Positions 34,572 through 43,560 of a DNA stretch of 64,000 bases are shown one piece after another. Positions within the stretch are counted from its first letter, which is position 1, and every line of letters begins with the position of its first letter. The translations under genes and the position numbers were made by a program. The stretch lies in assembly GCA_900764105.1 (NCBI GenBank), contig CAAFMS010000005.1:4740-68739 (forward strand), written 5' to 3'. This DNA is from Clostridia bacterium (GTDB lineage Bacteria; Bacillota; Clostridia; Christensenellales; Borkfalkiaceae). Below the pieces are notes generated by a model. The model was given only the letters and a program-made list of their open reading frames with translations. It ran no database searches and was not told the origin of the DNA.

Positions 34572-34620
34572 GGGTAGATTGTTCTGCTTGCAGAACTGTT
34601 CTACCCGTTTTTGTGTTTTG
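34572..34620 (+). terminator. Terminator of the AT-rich lipoprotein gene
   Basis: GGGTAGA...TTCTGC / GCAGAA...TCTACCC stem with small internal loops (34572-34606), then GTTTTTGTGTTTT. Confidence 0.75.
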
Positions 34621-34683
34621 TCCTGAAAATACGGGAATATCTGTTTGTTCCGTAATTCTTCTATCGAGATACGCCTGTTTCCC

Positions 34684-34728
34684 TAATGGTAACACCCGAA
34701 TCATCGGGACGTCGAGGCGCCGTCCCGT
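34684..34728. repeat. Half copy of the 33147 repeat and a GGGACG hairpin
   Basis: TAATGGTAACACCC (34684-34697) resembles the right arm at 33183-33195. CGGGACG / CGTCCCG (34704-34728) is a hairpin of the type found at 28328 and 48606. The rest of the 337-bp gap before the V-ATPase terminator shows nothing. Confidence 0.5.
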
Positions 34729-34764
34729 TATTTTCTGTTGTTTACTTTGTCAAAATATTCTAAG

Positions 34765-34796
34765 TCAAAAAAAACGAGGAAATCGCCCTCCTCGTT
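34765..34796 (-). terminator. Terminator of the V-ATPase operon
   Basis: Minus strand AACGAGGA / TCCTCGTT (34773-34796) with 8-nt loop, followed by TTTTTTTT. Confidence 0.92.
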
Positions 34797-34835
34797 TCTA
34801 ATTGATTTTCGTTATTTTGAAAAAATTACCGCAAA

Positions 34836-35459
34836 TTATTGCAACATATCCTTGACTTTCATAAGCCTCGTCGTCGCCGCGCGCTCGTTTTCGTCAAGTT
34901 TGCTCTTGATATACTTTATAGTCTCTTCTATCTGCGGTATCATAACGTATTCCAAAGCGTTTACTCTACGCTTGTTCCGCTCGATTTCCACCGCAAGCAT
35001 CGCTACCGTCTTTTCGATTTCGGCAAGTTTTAAAAGTTTTCCGACAAGTTTTCCCGTCTTTGCGACCGAATAATCCGCTTCGCTCGTGAGTTCGGCGAAA
35101 GCGTACGGGTAAGTTGCGTTCGAATCGGTTTCTTTTATCTCTATTTTCGGCACTTCCACGTTCATAAAGTCCGCAACCGAAAACTCCGCCTCTACCGTAG
35201 ATACCGGCATCGAAAACGCCTTCTCTATCTCGTCTGCGGACGAATAAGCGGAAGCCGTGGAAAACTGTTGAAGGCAGTCGGAAAGTTCGCTTTCGAGTTC
35301 TTCCCGAAGCCTCTTGTTTTCCTTGATAAGAACTGTAAAACGCCTTATCATTTCGTCCGACTTGTCCTTTAAAAGTTTGTGACCTCTCGTCGCCGTGGAT
35401 AGTCTGCTTTTCAGTTTTTTCAACTCCATTCTCGTGGGGTTTACGTTAAGCCTTGCCAT
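34836..35459 (-). CDS. ntpD: V-type ATPase subunit D
   Basis: A 207-residue coiled-coil central-stalk subunit. N-terminus MARLNVNPTRMELKKLKSRL is typical; long N- and C-terminal helices pair into the rotor axle inside the A3B3 ring. It is the last gene of the operon and starts 4 bp after ntpB. Confidence 0.95.
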   Translation of the reverse strand: MARLNVNPTRMELKKLKSRLSTATRGHKLLKDKSDEMIRRFTVLIKENKRLREELESELSDCLQQFSTASAYSSADEIEKAFSMPVSTVEAEFSVADFMNVEVPKIEIKETDSNATYPYAFAELTSEADYSVAKTGKLVGKLLKLAEIEKTVAMLAVEIERNKRRVNALEYVMIPQIEETIKYIKSKLDENERAATTRLMKVKDMLQ

Positions 35460-35463
35460 TTCT

Positions 35464-36834
35464 TTACCTGTTCAGATATTTATCGATATAAACTTCCTTG
35501 ATACGTTTGAGTTCGCTTCTCGGCAGAATTTTCAGAAGTTTCCAGCCTATGTCGAGCGTTTCTTCTATCGACCTGTTCGTGTCGAATCCTTGCGAAACGT
35601 ATTGTTTCTCGAACTCTTCCGCGAACTTCGCGTAGAGTTTGTCCGTCGCCGTAAGCGCGCTGTCGCCGAGTATCGCCGAGAGTTCTTTGCACTCCTTTCC
35701 TTTCGCGTAAGCGGAGAAAAGTTGGTTCATCGTATCGGCGTGATCCTCTCTCGTTTTGCCGTCGCCTATACCCTTGTCTTTAAGCCTCGAAAGAGACGGA
35801 AGTACGTCTATAGGCGGATTAACGCCCTTTTTGAAGAGTTCTCTCGACAGTATGATCTGTCCTTCCGTAATGTATCCCGTAAGGTCGGGAATAGGGTGCG
35901 TCTTGTCGTCCTCGGGCATCGTGAGAATAGGGATCTGAGTTATGGACCCTTCTTTTCCTCTTATTCTGCCCGCCCTCTCGTAGAGGGTCGCAAGGTCGGT
36001 GTAAAGATAACCGGGATAACCTCTTCTGCCCGGAACTTCTTTTTTCGCCGCAGAGACTTCTCGTAAAGCCTCGGCGTAGTTGGTTATATCCGTCATAATT
36101 ACGAGAACGTGCATTCCCTTATCGAACGCGAGATACTCGGCGCAGGTAAGAGCCATTTTCGGAGTCGCAAGTCTTTCGATGGCGGGGTCGTTCGCGAGGT
36201 TGGTGAAAAGCACGGTACGTTCTATCGCGCCAGTCTTTTTAAAGTCGTTTACGAAATATTCCGCCTCTTCGTAAGTGATACCTATCGCGGCGAAAACGAC
36301 GGCGAATTTATCGTCGGCGTTTAAAACTCTCGCCTGTCTCGCTATCTGAGCGGCGAGTTCGGCGTGCGGAAGTCCGCTCATCGAAAATACGGGGAGTTTC
36401 TGACCTCTTACCAAGGTGTTAAGTCCGTCGATTGCGGAAATACCCGTCTGAATAAACTCGTTGGGGTAATTTCTTGCGGCGGGATTTATAGGTTCGCCGT
36501 TTACGTCTCTCGTTTTTTCGGGTATTATCGGCGCGCCGCCGTCACGGGGATTGCCCATTCCGTCGAATACTCTGCCGAGCATATCCTCAGAGAGGTTCAA
36601 AGACAAACTTCTGCCTAAAAATCTTGCTTTCGAGGTGGATATTTTAAGACCCTGCGTATTCTCGAAAAGTTGAACGACCGCCTTGTCGTCCTTAACCTCC
36701 AAGACTTTTCCTCTTCTTATTTCGCCGTTTTCCTGCGTTACTTCCACAAGTTCGTCGTATTTTACCCCTTCTACGCCCTCTACGAGCATAAGCGGTCCGA
36801 CTACTTCCTTTATGGTTTTATATTCCTTATACAT
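35464..36834 (-). CDS. ntpB: V-type ATPase subunit B
   Basis: A 456-residue non-catalytic subunit of the A3B3 head. It contains LPVFSMSGLPHAELAAQIA in place of a proper P-loop, and the arginine-finger region PSLSRLKDKGIG near residue 350. The start overlaps the end of ntpA by 8 bp. Length normal. Confidence 0.96.
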   Translation of the reverse strand: MYKEYKTIKEVVGPLMLVEGVEGVKYDELVEVTQENGEIRRGKVLEVKDDKAVVQLFENTQGLKISTSKARFLGRSLSLNLSEDMLGRVFDGMGNPRDGGAPIIPEKTRDVNGEPINPAARNYPNEFIQTGISAIDGLNTLVRGQKLPVFSMSGLPHAELAAQIARQARVLNADDKFAVVFAAIGITYEEAEYFVNDFKKTGAIERTVLFTNLANDPAIERLATPKMALTCAEYLAFDKGMHVLVIMTDITNYAEALREVSAAKKEVPGRRGYPGYLYTDLATLYERAGRIRGKEGSITQIPILTMPEDDKTHPIPDLTGYITEGQIILSRELFKKGVNPPIDVLPSLSRLKDKGIGDGKTREDHADTMNQLFSAYAKGKECKELSAILGDSALTATDKLYAKFAEEFEKQYVSQGFDTNRSIEETLDIGWKLLKILPRSELKRIKEVYIDKYLNR

Positions 36835-38584
36835 CGCTGTCTCCCTTCTCGCAAAGCGCGTTCATCTCGCTTTCGAGTTCGGCTTCTATCTCGTCGAACT
36901 GCGCTATCGAACTTTCTTCTATATATTTCGCTCTGCCGATTTTCTCTTTCGCTTCGATTGCGGTTATCTCGTCGATATCGGCGTATTTTGCAACCGCTTC
37001 GTTGCCGAGTTCGTAAAATTTCTTTATGAGTTTAAGCATCTTATACTGCTTGTTGAGCGAGGTATAGGTGTCCGTTTCGTGGAATGCGTTCTGATGCAGG
37101 TAATCTTCTCTTATCATCTTCGCCGTTTCCAAGGTCATTCTGTCCTTATACGACAAAGTGTCCATACCGACGAGCCTTACTATCTCGTCGAGACTCGCTT
37201 CTTCCTGCAATACGTTCATAACGAACGCGCGAAGTTCCATAAAGTCGTCGCCGACGTTCTTTTTATACCATTCCGACATTCTGTCGGCGTAAAGCGAATA
37301 ACTTATGAGCCAGTCGATAGCGGGGAAATGCCTTTTGTAAGCAAGCGATGCCGACAAGCCCCAGAATACTTTCACTATTCTCAAAGTCGCCTGCGAAACG
37401 GGTTCGGAAAGGTCTCCGCCCGGAGGGGAAACCGCGCCTATCGCCGAAACAGAGCCGACTTTGTCCTCTTTTCCGAGAACCTTTACTATACCCGCTCTCT
37501 CGTAGAACTCCGCAAGCCTCGAAGCAAGGTAAGCGGGATAACCCTCGTCGCCCGGCATCTCTTCGAGTCTGCCGCTCATTTCTCTGAGAGCCTCCGCCCA
37601 TCTCGAAGTAGAGTCTGCCATTATCGCCACGTTATAGCCCATGTCTCTGAAATACTCGGCTATCGTTATACCCGTGTAAATACTCGCCTCTCTCGCCGCA
37701 ACGGGCATATCCGAAGTGTTGGCGATTAAAACCGTCCTCTTCATAAGAGGCTCGCCCGTTTTCGGGTCTTTCAGTTCGGGAAACTCGTTTAAAACGTCCG
37801 TCATTTCGTTTCCGCGTTCGCCGCAGCCGACGTATACTATTATCTCGGCGTCCGCCCACTTCGCGAGTTGGTGCTGAACGACCGTCTTTCCGCTTCCGAA
37901 CGGTCCGGGAACCGCCGCGACGCCGCCTTTCGCTATCGGGAAAAGGGTGTCGATAACTCTTTGACCCGTTACCATCGGCATATCGGGGGTCTGTTTTTCT
38001 TTATACGGTCTCGCTTTTCTGACGGGCCAGCGCGTAAGCATACAAATTTCGGAGTCGCCCACCTTCGCTATCGTTTCGGTTATGGTAAATTCGCCGCTCT
38101 TTATATCGGTTATTCTGCCGCTCACTCCGTACGGTACGAGTATTCTGTGTTCGACTATGCTCGTCTCGTTGACTACGCCTAAAACGTCGCCTGCGACGAC
38201 TTCGTCGCCGACCTTTTTCTTCGGAATGAATTTCCACTTTTTCTCTCTGTCGAGATTGTTGATTTTCAGTCCCCTCGTAATTCTGTCGCCGTAATGCTCG
38301 ACGATTTTTTCGAGCGGTCTCTGAATACCGTCGAATATTCCCTCGATAAGCCCCGGAGCGAGTTCGACCGACAGCGGATAACCCGTCGAAACGACCTTGT
38401 CGCCGACCCCGAGACCCGACGTTTCTTCGTATACCTGAATGGACGCCCTGTCGCCGCGAAGTTCGATAACCTCGCCTATAAGTTCATTATCGCCTACTTT
38501 TACTACGTCGAACATCTTTACGTCCGCCATATTTTCGGCGACTATCAAAGGTCCCGAAACCTTTACGATTCTTCCTTCCTGCAT
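36827..38584 (-). CDS. ntpA: V-type ATPase catalytic subunit A
   Basis: A 585-residue catalytic subunit with Walker A GPFGSGKT near residue 229, the non-homologous bulge region after residue 110, GCGERGNEM and the adenine-site segment MADSTSRWAEALRE near 325. Hydrolyses or makes ATP coupled to ion flow. 50 bp separate it from the subunit F gene. Confidence 0.97.
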   Translation of the reverse strand: MQEGRIVKVSGPLIVAENMADVKMFDVVKVGDNELIGEVIELRGDRASIQVYEETSGLGVGDKVVSTGYPLSVELAPGLIEGIFDGIQRPLEKIVEHYGDRITRGLKINNLDREKKWKFIPKKKVGDEVVAGDVLGVVNETSIVEHRILVPYGVSGRITDIKSGEFTITETIAKVGDSEICMLTRWPVRKARPYKEKQTPDMPMVTGQRVIDTLFPIAKGGVAAVPGPFGSGKTVVQHQLAKWADAEIIVYVGCGERGNEMTDVLNEFPELKDPKTGEPLMKRTVLIANTSDMPVAAREASIYTGITIAEYFRDMGYNVAIMADSTSRWAEALREMSGRLEEMPGDEGYPAYLASRLAEFYERAGIVKVLGKEDKVGSVSAIGAVSPPGGDLSEPVSQATLRIVKVFWGLSASLAYKRHFPAIDWLISYSLYADRMSEWYKKNVGDDFMELRAFVMNVLQEEASLDEIVRLVGMDTLSYKDRMTLETAKMIREDYLHQNAFHETDTYTSLNKQYKMLKLIKKFYELGNEAVAKYADIDEITAIEAKEKIGRAKYIEESSIAQFDEIEAELESEMNALCEKGDSDV

Positions 38585-38634
38585 TCCTCTTTCCTCAATT
38601 ATAACTATCGGTTAGTCGCTGACTTTTATCCTCG

Positions 38635-38952
38635 TCAACGATTAAACAGCACGTCCACGCCGAGAGCGCGTTCCGCTTGTTCTTTCATCTTTTCGATTGC
38701 GTAACCCGACGCTCCGTTTTCGCCCGGAACGGGAACGATTACGGGGTACGGATTTTCTACCGTCCTTTGAATTATATCGTCGAGCGACCTCGCCAAATCG
38801 TCGGTGACGAATATCACCTTATAGGTCTGAGCGAGTTTTTTCAAAAGTTCCCTCGCCTTTTTCTCGTCGTCCGCAAAATACGCGTCTACGCCGCCCGCTT
38901 TGAATGCGACCACGCATTCTCCGTTGCCGATTATCGCAAGATTACCCGTCAT
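38635..38952 (-). CDS. ntpG: V-type ATPase subunit F (NtpG)
   Basis: A 105-residue Rossmann-like subunit binding the central stalk D. It opens with MTGNLAIIGNGECVVAFKAG and has the typical VIVPVPG segment. The start overlaps the end of ntpC by 11 bp. Confidence 0.9.
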   Translation of the reverse strand: MTGNLAIIGNGECVVAFKAGGVDAYFADDEKKARELLKKLAQTYKVIFVTDDLARSLDDIIQRTVENPYPVIVPVPGENGASGYAIEKMKEQAERALGVDVLFNR

Positions 38953-39904
38953 AAGCCGTCCTTAATCTCCTTCTGATGAGTTCGGGCGATAGATTCGCCT
39001 TTTTGCATTTAAGTATCAACTTTACATTGCCGATTTCCGCCTTTTTATAAAGGTAATACAACGTGAAAGGCGTCGCGCCCTCCGTTTCGTATTTGACCTT
39101 TTTCATTTCGTAAAGAGCATAGCCGTCCGCGTAAGCCTCGAACGACGACAAGGGTTTTCCCTCGGCTTTTTCGCCCGTAGCGGTTTTTATTATATCCGAA
39201 AAATCGGTAAAAGCAAACTTTTTGAGTATCGCTTCCGTCTCCGCTTCGGCAATGAACGTCATATCGCTCTCGGAAAGTTCTCCGCCCGAAATAAATTGTT
39301 TTTTCGTCTCTTCGACGCTTCCCGAACGAAGAGCCGCGGACAGGTTTTTACAGTCGATTTCTCTTTTTAAAAAATCTCTTAAAGTTTTGTTCTTCACGAC
39401 TTTCAGAACGTCTGAGTAGTACGCCCTTAAAAACTCCGTGGAAATTTCGACGCCCGTAGCGGTTCCGCTTTCAAACGATTTTTCGCATTTTTCGTAAGCC
39501 GCAAGCAGTTCCTTTGGCAACTCTTTGTCTTTTTTGTCGATTTTATCAGCGATATTTTCTATAAGCCCCGTTCTCTTCTCTTCATAGCCGTAGCCTCTGA
39601 TATATTTCGAACGAAGATACTTTTCGGCGTTGAAATAGTCGATTTTTTTAAGGCAATAAGCCGAATACTCTTTCGAGGGCGAAAATTCCCGAACGAAATC
39701 GTCGAGAGCCGCCGTTTCGGCTTCCGCTAAGATATCGACGTTGTCGGTCTGAACGTTTCTGCCGAAGCCCTGTTCTTTCACCGATTTCAAAGCCGAATTA
39801 TACGACGGCTCGTCGATAATCCTCGACAGCGCCGCTCGGTTTAACAATTCTTTTTCAAGCGACTTTATTACGCCGTTTGAAAAAGTCATATCTTTAATCG
39901 CCAT
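38942..39904 (-). CDS. ntpC: V-type ATPase subunit C
   Basis: 320 residues from the ATG at 39904 (MAIKDMTFSNGVIKSLEKEL), which follows the ntpE stop at once; a longer frame extends into ntpE and is rejected. Helical, three-fold repetitive funnel-shaped subunit linking the central stalk to the K ring. Sequence is diverged, as usual for the family; identity rests on the YSAYCLKKIDYFN-type segment and on operon position. Confidence 0.88.
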   Translation of the reverse strand: MAIKDMTFSNGVIKSLEKELLNRAALSRIIDEPSYNSALKSVKEQGFGRNVQTDNVDILAEAETAALDDFVREFSPSKEYSAYCLKKIDYFNAEKYLRSKYIRGYGYEEKRTGLIENIADKIDKKDKELPKELLAAYEKCEKSFESGTATGVEISTEFLRAYYSDVLKVVKNKTLRDFLKREIDCKNLSAALRSGSVEETKKQFISGGELSESDMTFIAEAETEAILKKFAFTDFSDIIKTATGEKAEGKPLSSFEAYADGYALYEMKKVKYETEGATPFTLYYLYKKAEIGNVKLILKCKKANLSPELIRRRLRTAYDG

Positions 39905-39905
39905 A

Positions 39906-40472
39906 TCAATCGAATAACTTTGCCGAAATTTCCGTTTCGGTCTTTTCTCTCGCGGATTGTATAATCGAATCGAACGACAAATCCCGATCATAGGTCTTGC
40001 CTTTCAGAAGTAATCCGCCGCCCGTAAAGTCGCCCGATTTCACGGGAACGCCCTTAACTTCGAGCAATTTCTCCAAGTCCTCGGCGGTAAAAGCGGCGTC
40101 CTTCGCAACGAGAATTTCGTCGCCTTCCGCGTAATACTTCTCCGCAAGCGACGCGAAAAACTTTACCTGTTCGCCTTTTTCGAGCGAAGAGAGTTTAGAC
40201 TTAGTCCGCTCGTAAACTTCGTCCACAAGCGCAACCTTAGCCGAAAGCATAATCTTTTTGCTTTCCATTCTCTCCTGAGCCGCGTTTTTTCTCTCTATGT
40301 CAAGGCTTTCTTTTCTCGCGAGTTCTTCCTGACTTAGTATATAAGTCTGTATCTCGAACTGCGTTTCCTTCGCCTTTTTATCCGCGTATTCCTTCGCGAG
40401 CCTTACCGTTTCTTCAGCGTAACTCTGAGCGTCAGAAACTATCGCCTGCGAAAGCGTGTTTTTTTCTTCCAT
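39906..40472 (-). CDS. ntpE: V-type ATPase subunit E
   Basis: A 188-residue peripheral-stalk subunit: long N-terminal coiled coil rich in Glu, Lys and Ala (about 1-90), then a globular C-domain with GGLLLKGKTYDRDLSFDS. It pairs with the small subunit encoded first in the operon. Confidence 0.9.
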   Translation of the reverse strand: MEEKNTLSQAIVSDAQSYAEETVRLAKEYADKKAKETQFEIQTYILSQEELARKESLDIERKNAAQERMESKKIMLSAKVALVDEVYERTKSKLSSLEKGEQVKFFASLAEKYYAEGDEILVAKDAAFTAEDLEKLLEVKGVPVKSGDFTGGGLLLKGKTYDRDLSFDSIIQSAREKTETEISAKLFD

Positions 40473-40500
40473 AATATAATATACTCTCTGTTTTCGCTTA

Positions 40501-40923
40501 TTACGCGACGGGTATCATTATTCCGAGAACGAGCGCGAGTATCGCGTAGAACTCTATCATTGCGGGGAAAAGAACGTATTTACCCGAACCTGCCGCGTTT
40601 TTGCCTATCGCGTAGATACACGAAGCGGCGGTAATGCCCTGCAATATCGCCGAAGCCATACCGGTAATTCCGAGACCTATCATCGCTCCGAACGTAGCCC
40701 AGCCCGCTCCTATAGAACCGATTTTCATTACGGCGAGAACGAAGCCGTAAATACCCTGCGTTGCGGGAAGAAGAGCGAGAACGATTATCTTCGAGAACTT
40801 CTTGTTATCCTCCGCAAGTACGCCCGCGGCAGCCGAACCCGTCTTGTAAAGACCGATGGCAGATCCGCATCCGCAGAGAATCATACAGAGCGAAAGCCCT
40901 AAAATGCCGATTACTTTTTCCAT
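40501..40923 (-). CDS. ntpK: V-type ATPase proteolipid subunit K (Na+-type ligands)
   Basis: A 140-residue, four-helix rotor proteolipid made of two fused hairpins. The ion site known from Enterococcus NtpK is conserved: LPATQG (L52, T55, Q56), Q95 in LQG and the essential Glu124 in MIEFYAI. Thr and two Gln side chains around the Glu indicate Na+ rather than H+ transport; this is inference from the known structure. Confidence 0.94.
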   Translation of the reverse strand: MEKVIGILGLSLCMILCGCGSAIGLYKTGSAAAGVLAEDNKKFSKIIVLALLPATQGIYGFVLAVMKIGSIGAGWATFGAMIGLGITGMASAILQGITAASCIYAIGKNAAGSGKYVLFPAMIEFYAILALVLGIMIPVA

Positions 40924-41001
40924 TTTTAATTTCCTCCGAAATTTGTTTTTTATTTTATTTCTAAGCCGATAATCGACTTATAGACCGTTTTTTTACGTTT
41001 A

Positions 41002-43005
41002 TTAAGTCTTTATATAAACGTGTTCGCCGCTTCTTCCCAAGGGGGTAAACAATTCGCCCTCGCCCTCGTAGAACCTGCCGAAGAACTCGACGTACTGAAG
41101 CCTCGAATCGTGTATGAACGCCCCTAAAAGGCTCATCGCGAGGTTAAACAGGTTGCCCGCGATTATTACGATTACGCCGAAGATTATCCCTACGATCCCA
41201 TTCGGGAACAGAAGGTCAATCGCTAAGTTATTCGTGAATATCGAGGCGATTTGCGCGCCAGAAAGCATAAGTCCGTAAAGTCTCGCGTACGAGAGTATGT
41301 CCGAAACGTAGTTGATAAGTCCGTATACGGACGAGAAAGGTTTGGTAAATTTTGCGAGAACGCCCTTTTCGCTTATACCCGCCGTAAGCACGCCGAGTAC
41401 GATAAAGCCTATCGCTATATAACTGCCGTATTTTGTCAGAAATTCTTTATTCGACGCCATACCGAACACGGCGACTACGAACGCGAGAAGCCCTACCGCC
41501 CACACAAGACCCGAGAATATACCCTCGAGATACTGCTTTCTGCCGAAGCACTGAACGGCTTTCATTATAAGACTGACCGCTATCTGAATCGTTCCGAGAC
41601 CTAAACACCACATCAGGATTTTCGGCACGGACACGCCCATTATACTCGTTGGCGAAGAAATCGCGTCGAGATGTTCGGCGTAAAAGTTGTTGTACGCCGA
41701 CCCTTCGCCGAACACCGTACGAAGTATCGGATATCCGAACCAACTGTCGAATAACGCTCCGAACAAAAGGGCGAAGAATCCGCCGTAAGCGAACACCTTA
41801 GCCATACGCTTTAAAGACGTTCCGTCTCTTTGTTTGGAAGCGATTAAAAAGCCGCCGAGTATCATTAAAATCCCGTACCCGAAGTCCGCCATTATAAGCC
41901 CCATAAACAGCGAGAAGAAAAAGGACATCACCGCGTTCGGGTCGAGCGCGCCGTAGGCAGGCACCGAATACATATTCGTGACCGCCTCGAAATTGCTCAC
42001 CGCCCCGCCGTTTTTCATAAGCGTGGGAGCGAACTCGTCCCGAGGTATCGTATCGAACCCGATTTCGCACGCCCTTACGACGTTCGTCACCGCTTCGCGA
42101 ACTTTTCCTTCGCTTTCCGTCGGAACGTACGCTTCCATTATAAAGGTTGAATTTGTCTTTAAAAGCGTTCCGTCCGCCTGCGACTTTTCATTTAAATATG
42201 CGAGATAATCGACATATACCTTGACTTCTTTGGAGCGTTGACACTTTTCCGCCGCCGATATGGCAACGTTTTTGAGTTCCCCGTCAATCTCCCCGATTTT
42301 TAAGTCAAGCCCGTTTATAACTTCTTTCGCAGTCTCGTCTCCATCGAACGGACATTTCGTAAACCCGTTTTCGGCAAGTATTTTCTCGGTTTCCTCCGCA
42401 ACCCCTTTATAGGCGACTACGGCGTATATCTCGCCCGCGCCCGAATCGGCTTCCGCAGAATATTCCACAGTCCCGAGTTCGTCGAGACTTTTCTTTAAAT
42501 TGTCGATTTTGTCCGACGGAATAATTCCGAGAAAAACCGACGTCTTTTTAGTCGATTTGTAAACCGAAAACTTCACGTTAAGCCCTTCGTACGGCTCGTA
42601 AGACTTACGCCTTTCGACCGTTTTCGCGCGCTCGGCTTTCAGTTCCGCTTTTTTTTCGGACAGTTTTTCGACTTCGCCCAAAAACTCCTCGGTTTTATCG
42701 GCGTTTCTGCCCGCGGCAAAAAACTCGTCGAGCGTAACCTCGAATCCGTCTTTCGCTATCCCCTCGCCTCTCTCGGTCTTGTCGAGCGATTCCGTTTCGT
42801 CGGCGAGAAATTCGAGGCACTTGTTCGCCCGTTCGATTTTCTCGGTAAAATTCGGGGATAAATCCGCAGGGTACGGCGTGGCGTACTCCTTTTCTGTCTG
42901 CGTTTTTATCTGCGCCGCGCCCGTTTTCTGCAACGCGTCGTACACTTTCTCCTTGTCGGAAAGCAGCGCGACGAGCGTCATTCGGGACATCTCAGCAATC
43001 GCCAT
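41002..43005 (-). CDS. ntpI: V-type ATPase subunit I (a subunit)
   Basis: A 667-residue protein: cytoplasmic N-half with coiled coils (about 1-330) and a C-half with about seven or eight membrane helices carrying FFSLFMGLIMADFGYG and, near the C-terminus, the region with the essential Arg (LSYARLYGLMLSG). It forms the stator ion channel. The start overlaps the small-subunit gene by 14 bp, with SD GGAGG. Confidence 0.95.
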   Translation of the reverse strand: MAIAEMSRMTLVALLSDKEKVYDALQKTGAAQIKTQTEKEYATPYPADLSPNFTEKIERANKCLEFLADETESLDKTERGEGIAKDGFEVTLDEFFAAGRNADKTEEFLGEVEKLSEKKAELKAERAKTVERRKSYEPYEGLNVKFSVYKSTKKTSVFLGIIPSDKIDNLKKSLDELGTVEYSAEADSGAGEIYAVVAYKGVAEETEKILAENGFTKCPFDGDETAKEVINGLDLKIGEIDGELKNVAISAAEKCQRSKEVKVYVDYLAYLNEKSQADGTLLKTNSTFIMEAYVPTESEGKVREAVTNVVRACEIGFDTIPRDEFAPTLMKNGGAVSNFEAVTNMYSVPAYGALDPNAVMSFFFSLFMGLIMADFGYGILMILGGFLIASKQRDGTSLKRMAKVFAYGGFFALLFGALFDSWFGYPILRTVFGEGSAYNNFYAEHLDAISSPTSIMGVSVPKILMWCLGLGTIQIAVSLIMKAVQCFGRKQYLEGIFSGLVWAVGLLAFVVAVFGMASNKEFLTKYGSYIAIGFIVLGVLTAGISEKGVLAKFTKPFSSVYGLINYVSDILSYARLYGLMLSGAQIASIFTNNLAIDLLFPNGIVGIIFGVIVIIAGNLFNLAMSLLGAFIHDSRLQYVEFFGRFYEGEGELFTPLGRSGEHVYIKT

Positions 43006-43312
43006 TTTTTATCCTCCCGAAAAGACCTTCCGAAAGTTCTTCGACCTTGCCGCTTTTCTCTGTCTTATACTTTTCCGCTTCCGCTTCAGCGGTTTCGAGC
43101 GTCTTTCCGAAATGCTGCGAGCATGCGTTTTTAGCCGACAAAACCTTGTCGGCTTTTTTAACTCTCGCGTTCAGAAAGGCGATTTCCTTTTCCTCTTTCG
43201 CCTTTTTGTCGGCGTTCGCCCTTATTTCTCTCGCGACCGCTTCGCTTTCCGATTTGATGTTCTCGGCGTTTTTTTCGGCTTCCGCTACTTTTTTGAGTAT
43301 TTCTTCTATCAT
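42992..43312 (-). CDS. ntpF: V-type ATPase small stalk subunit (G/H, NtpF-like)
   Basis: A 106-residue, almost wholly coiled-coil protein rich in Ala, Glu and Lys (EILKKVAEAEKNAENIKSES at 4-23). Such proteins head archaeal and bacterial V-ATPase operons and pair with subunit E as the peripheral stalk. First gene of the operon, about 95 bp after the promoter. Confidence 0.85.
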   Translation of the reverse strand: MIEEILKKVAEAEKNAENIKSESEAVAREIRANADKKAKEEKEIAFLNARVKKADKVLSAKNACSQHFGKTLETAEAEAEKYKTEKSGKVEELSEGLFGRIKNGDC

Positions 43313-43408
43313 AACGACTCCAAAATAACCTTTTTTTCCGCTTTTTTGAAAAAAAGCCCGTCACAAAATTAAAATTGCGACAGACTCCACCCTTGAAATT
43401 TCGGCTTA

Positions 43409-43437
43409 ATTTTACAACTTTTCGTGTTTTCTGTCAA
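43409..43437 (-). promoter_or_regulatory. Promoter of the V-ATPase operon
   Basis: Minus strand TTGACA (43432-43437), 17 bp, TAAAAT (43409-43414), with a ~90-nt leader. Confidence 0.88.
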
Positions 43438-43494
43438 TTCTTTTTTGTGAAATATCGGAAATATTATTCATTTTTAAATATTACCGCGAAAGTA

Positions 43495-43523
43495 TTTACA
43501 AATCGCAAATAATATGCTATAAT
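43495..43523 (+). promoter_or_regulatory. Promoter of the CNNM/CorC gene
   Basis: TTTACA (43495-43500), 17 bp, TATAAT (43518-43523); divergent from the V-ATPase promoter 60 bp away. Confidence 0.85.
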
Positions 43524-43560
43524 AGTAACTATAATATTATTAAGGAGTATTTATTTCTTT

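Noticed and set aside
36683..37729. 348-codon plus-strand frame antisense to ntpA
   Set aside because: Same reason: it mirrors a conserved catalytic subunit gene and has no recognisable domain.
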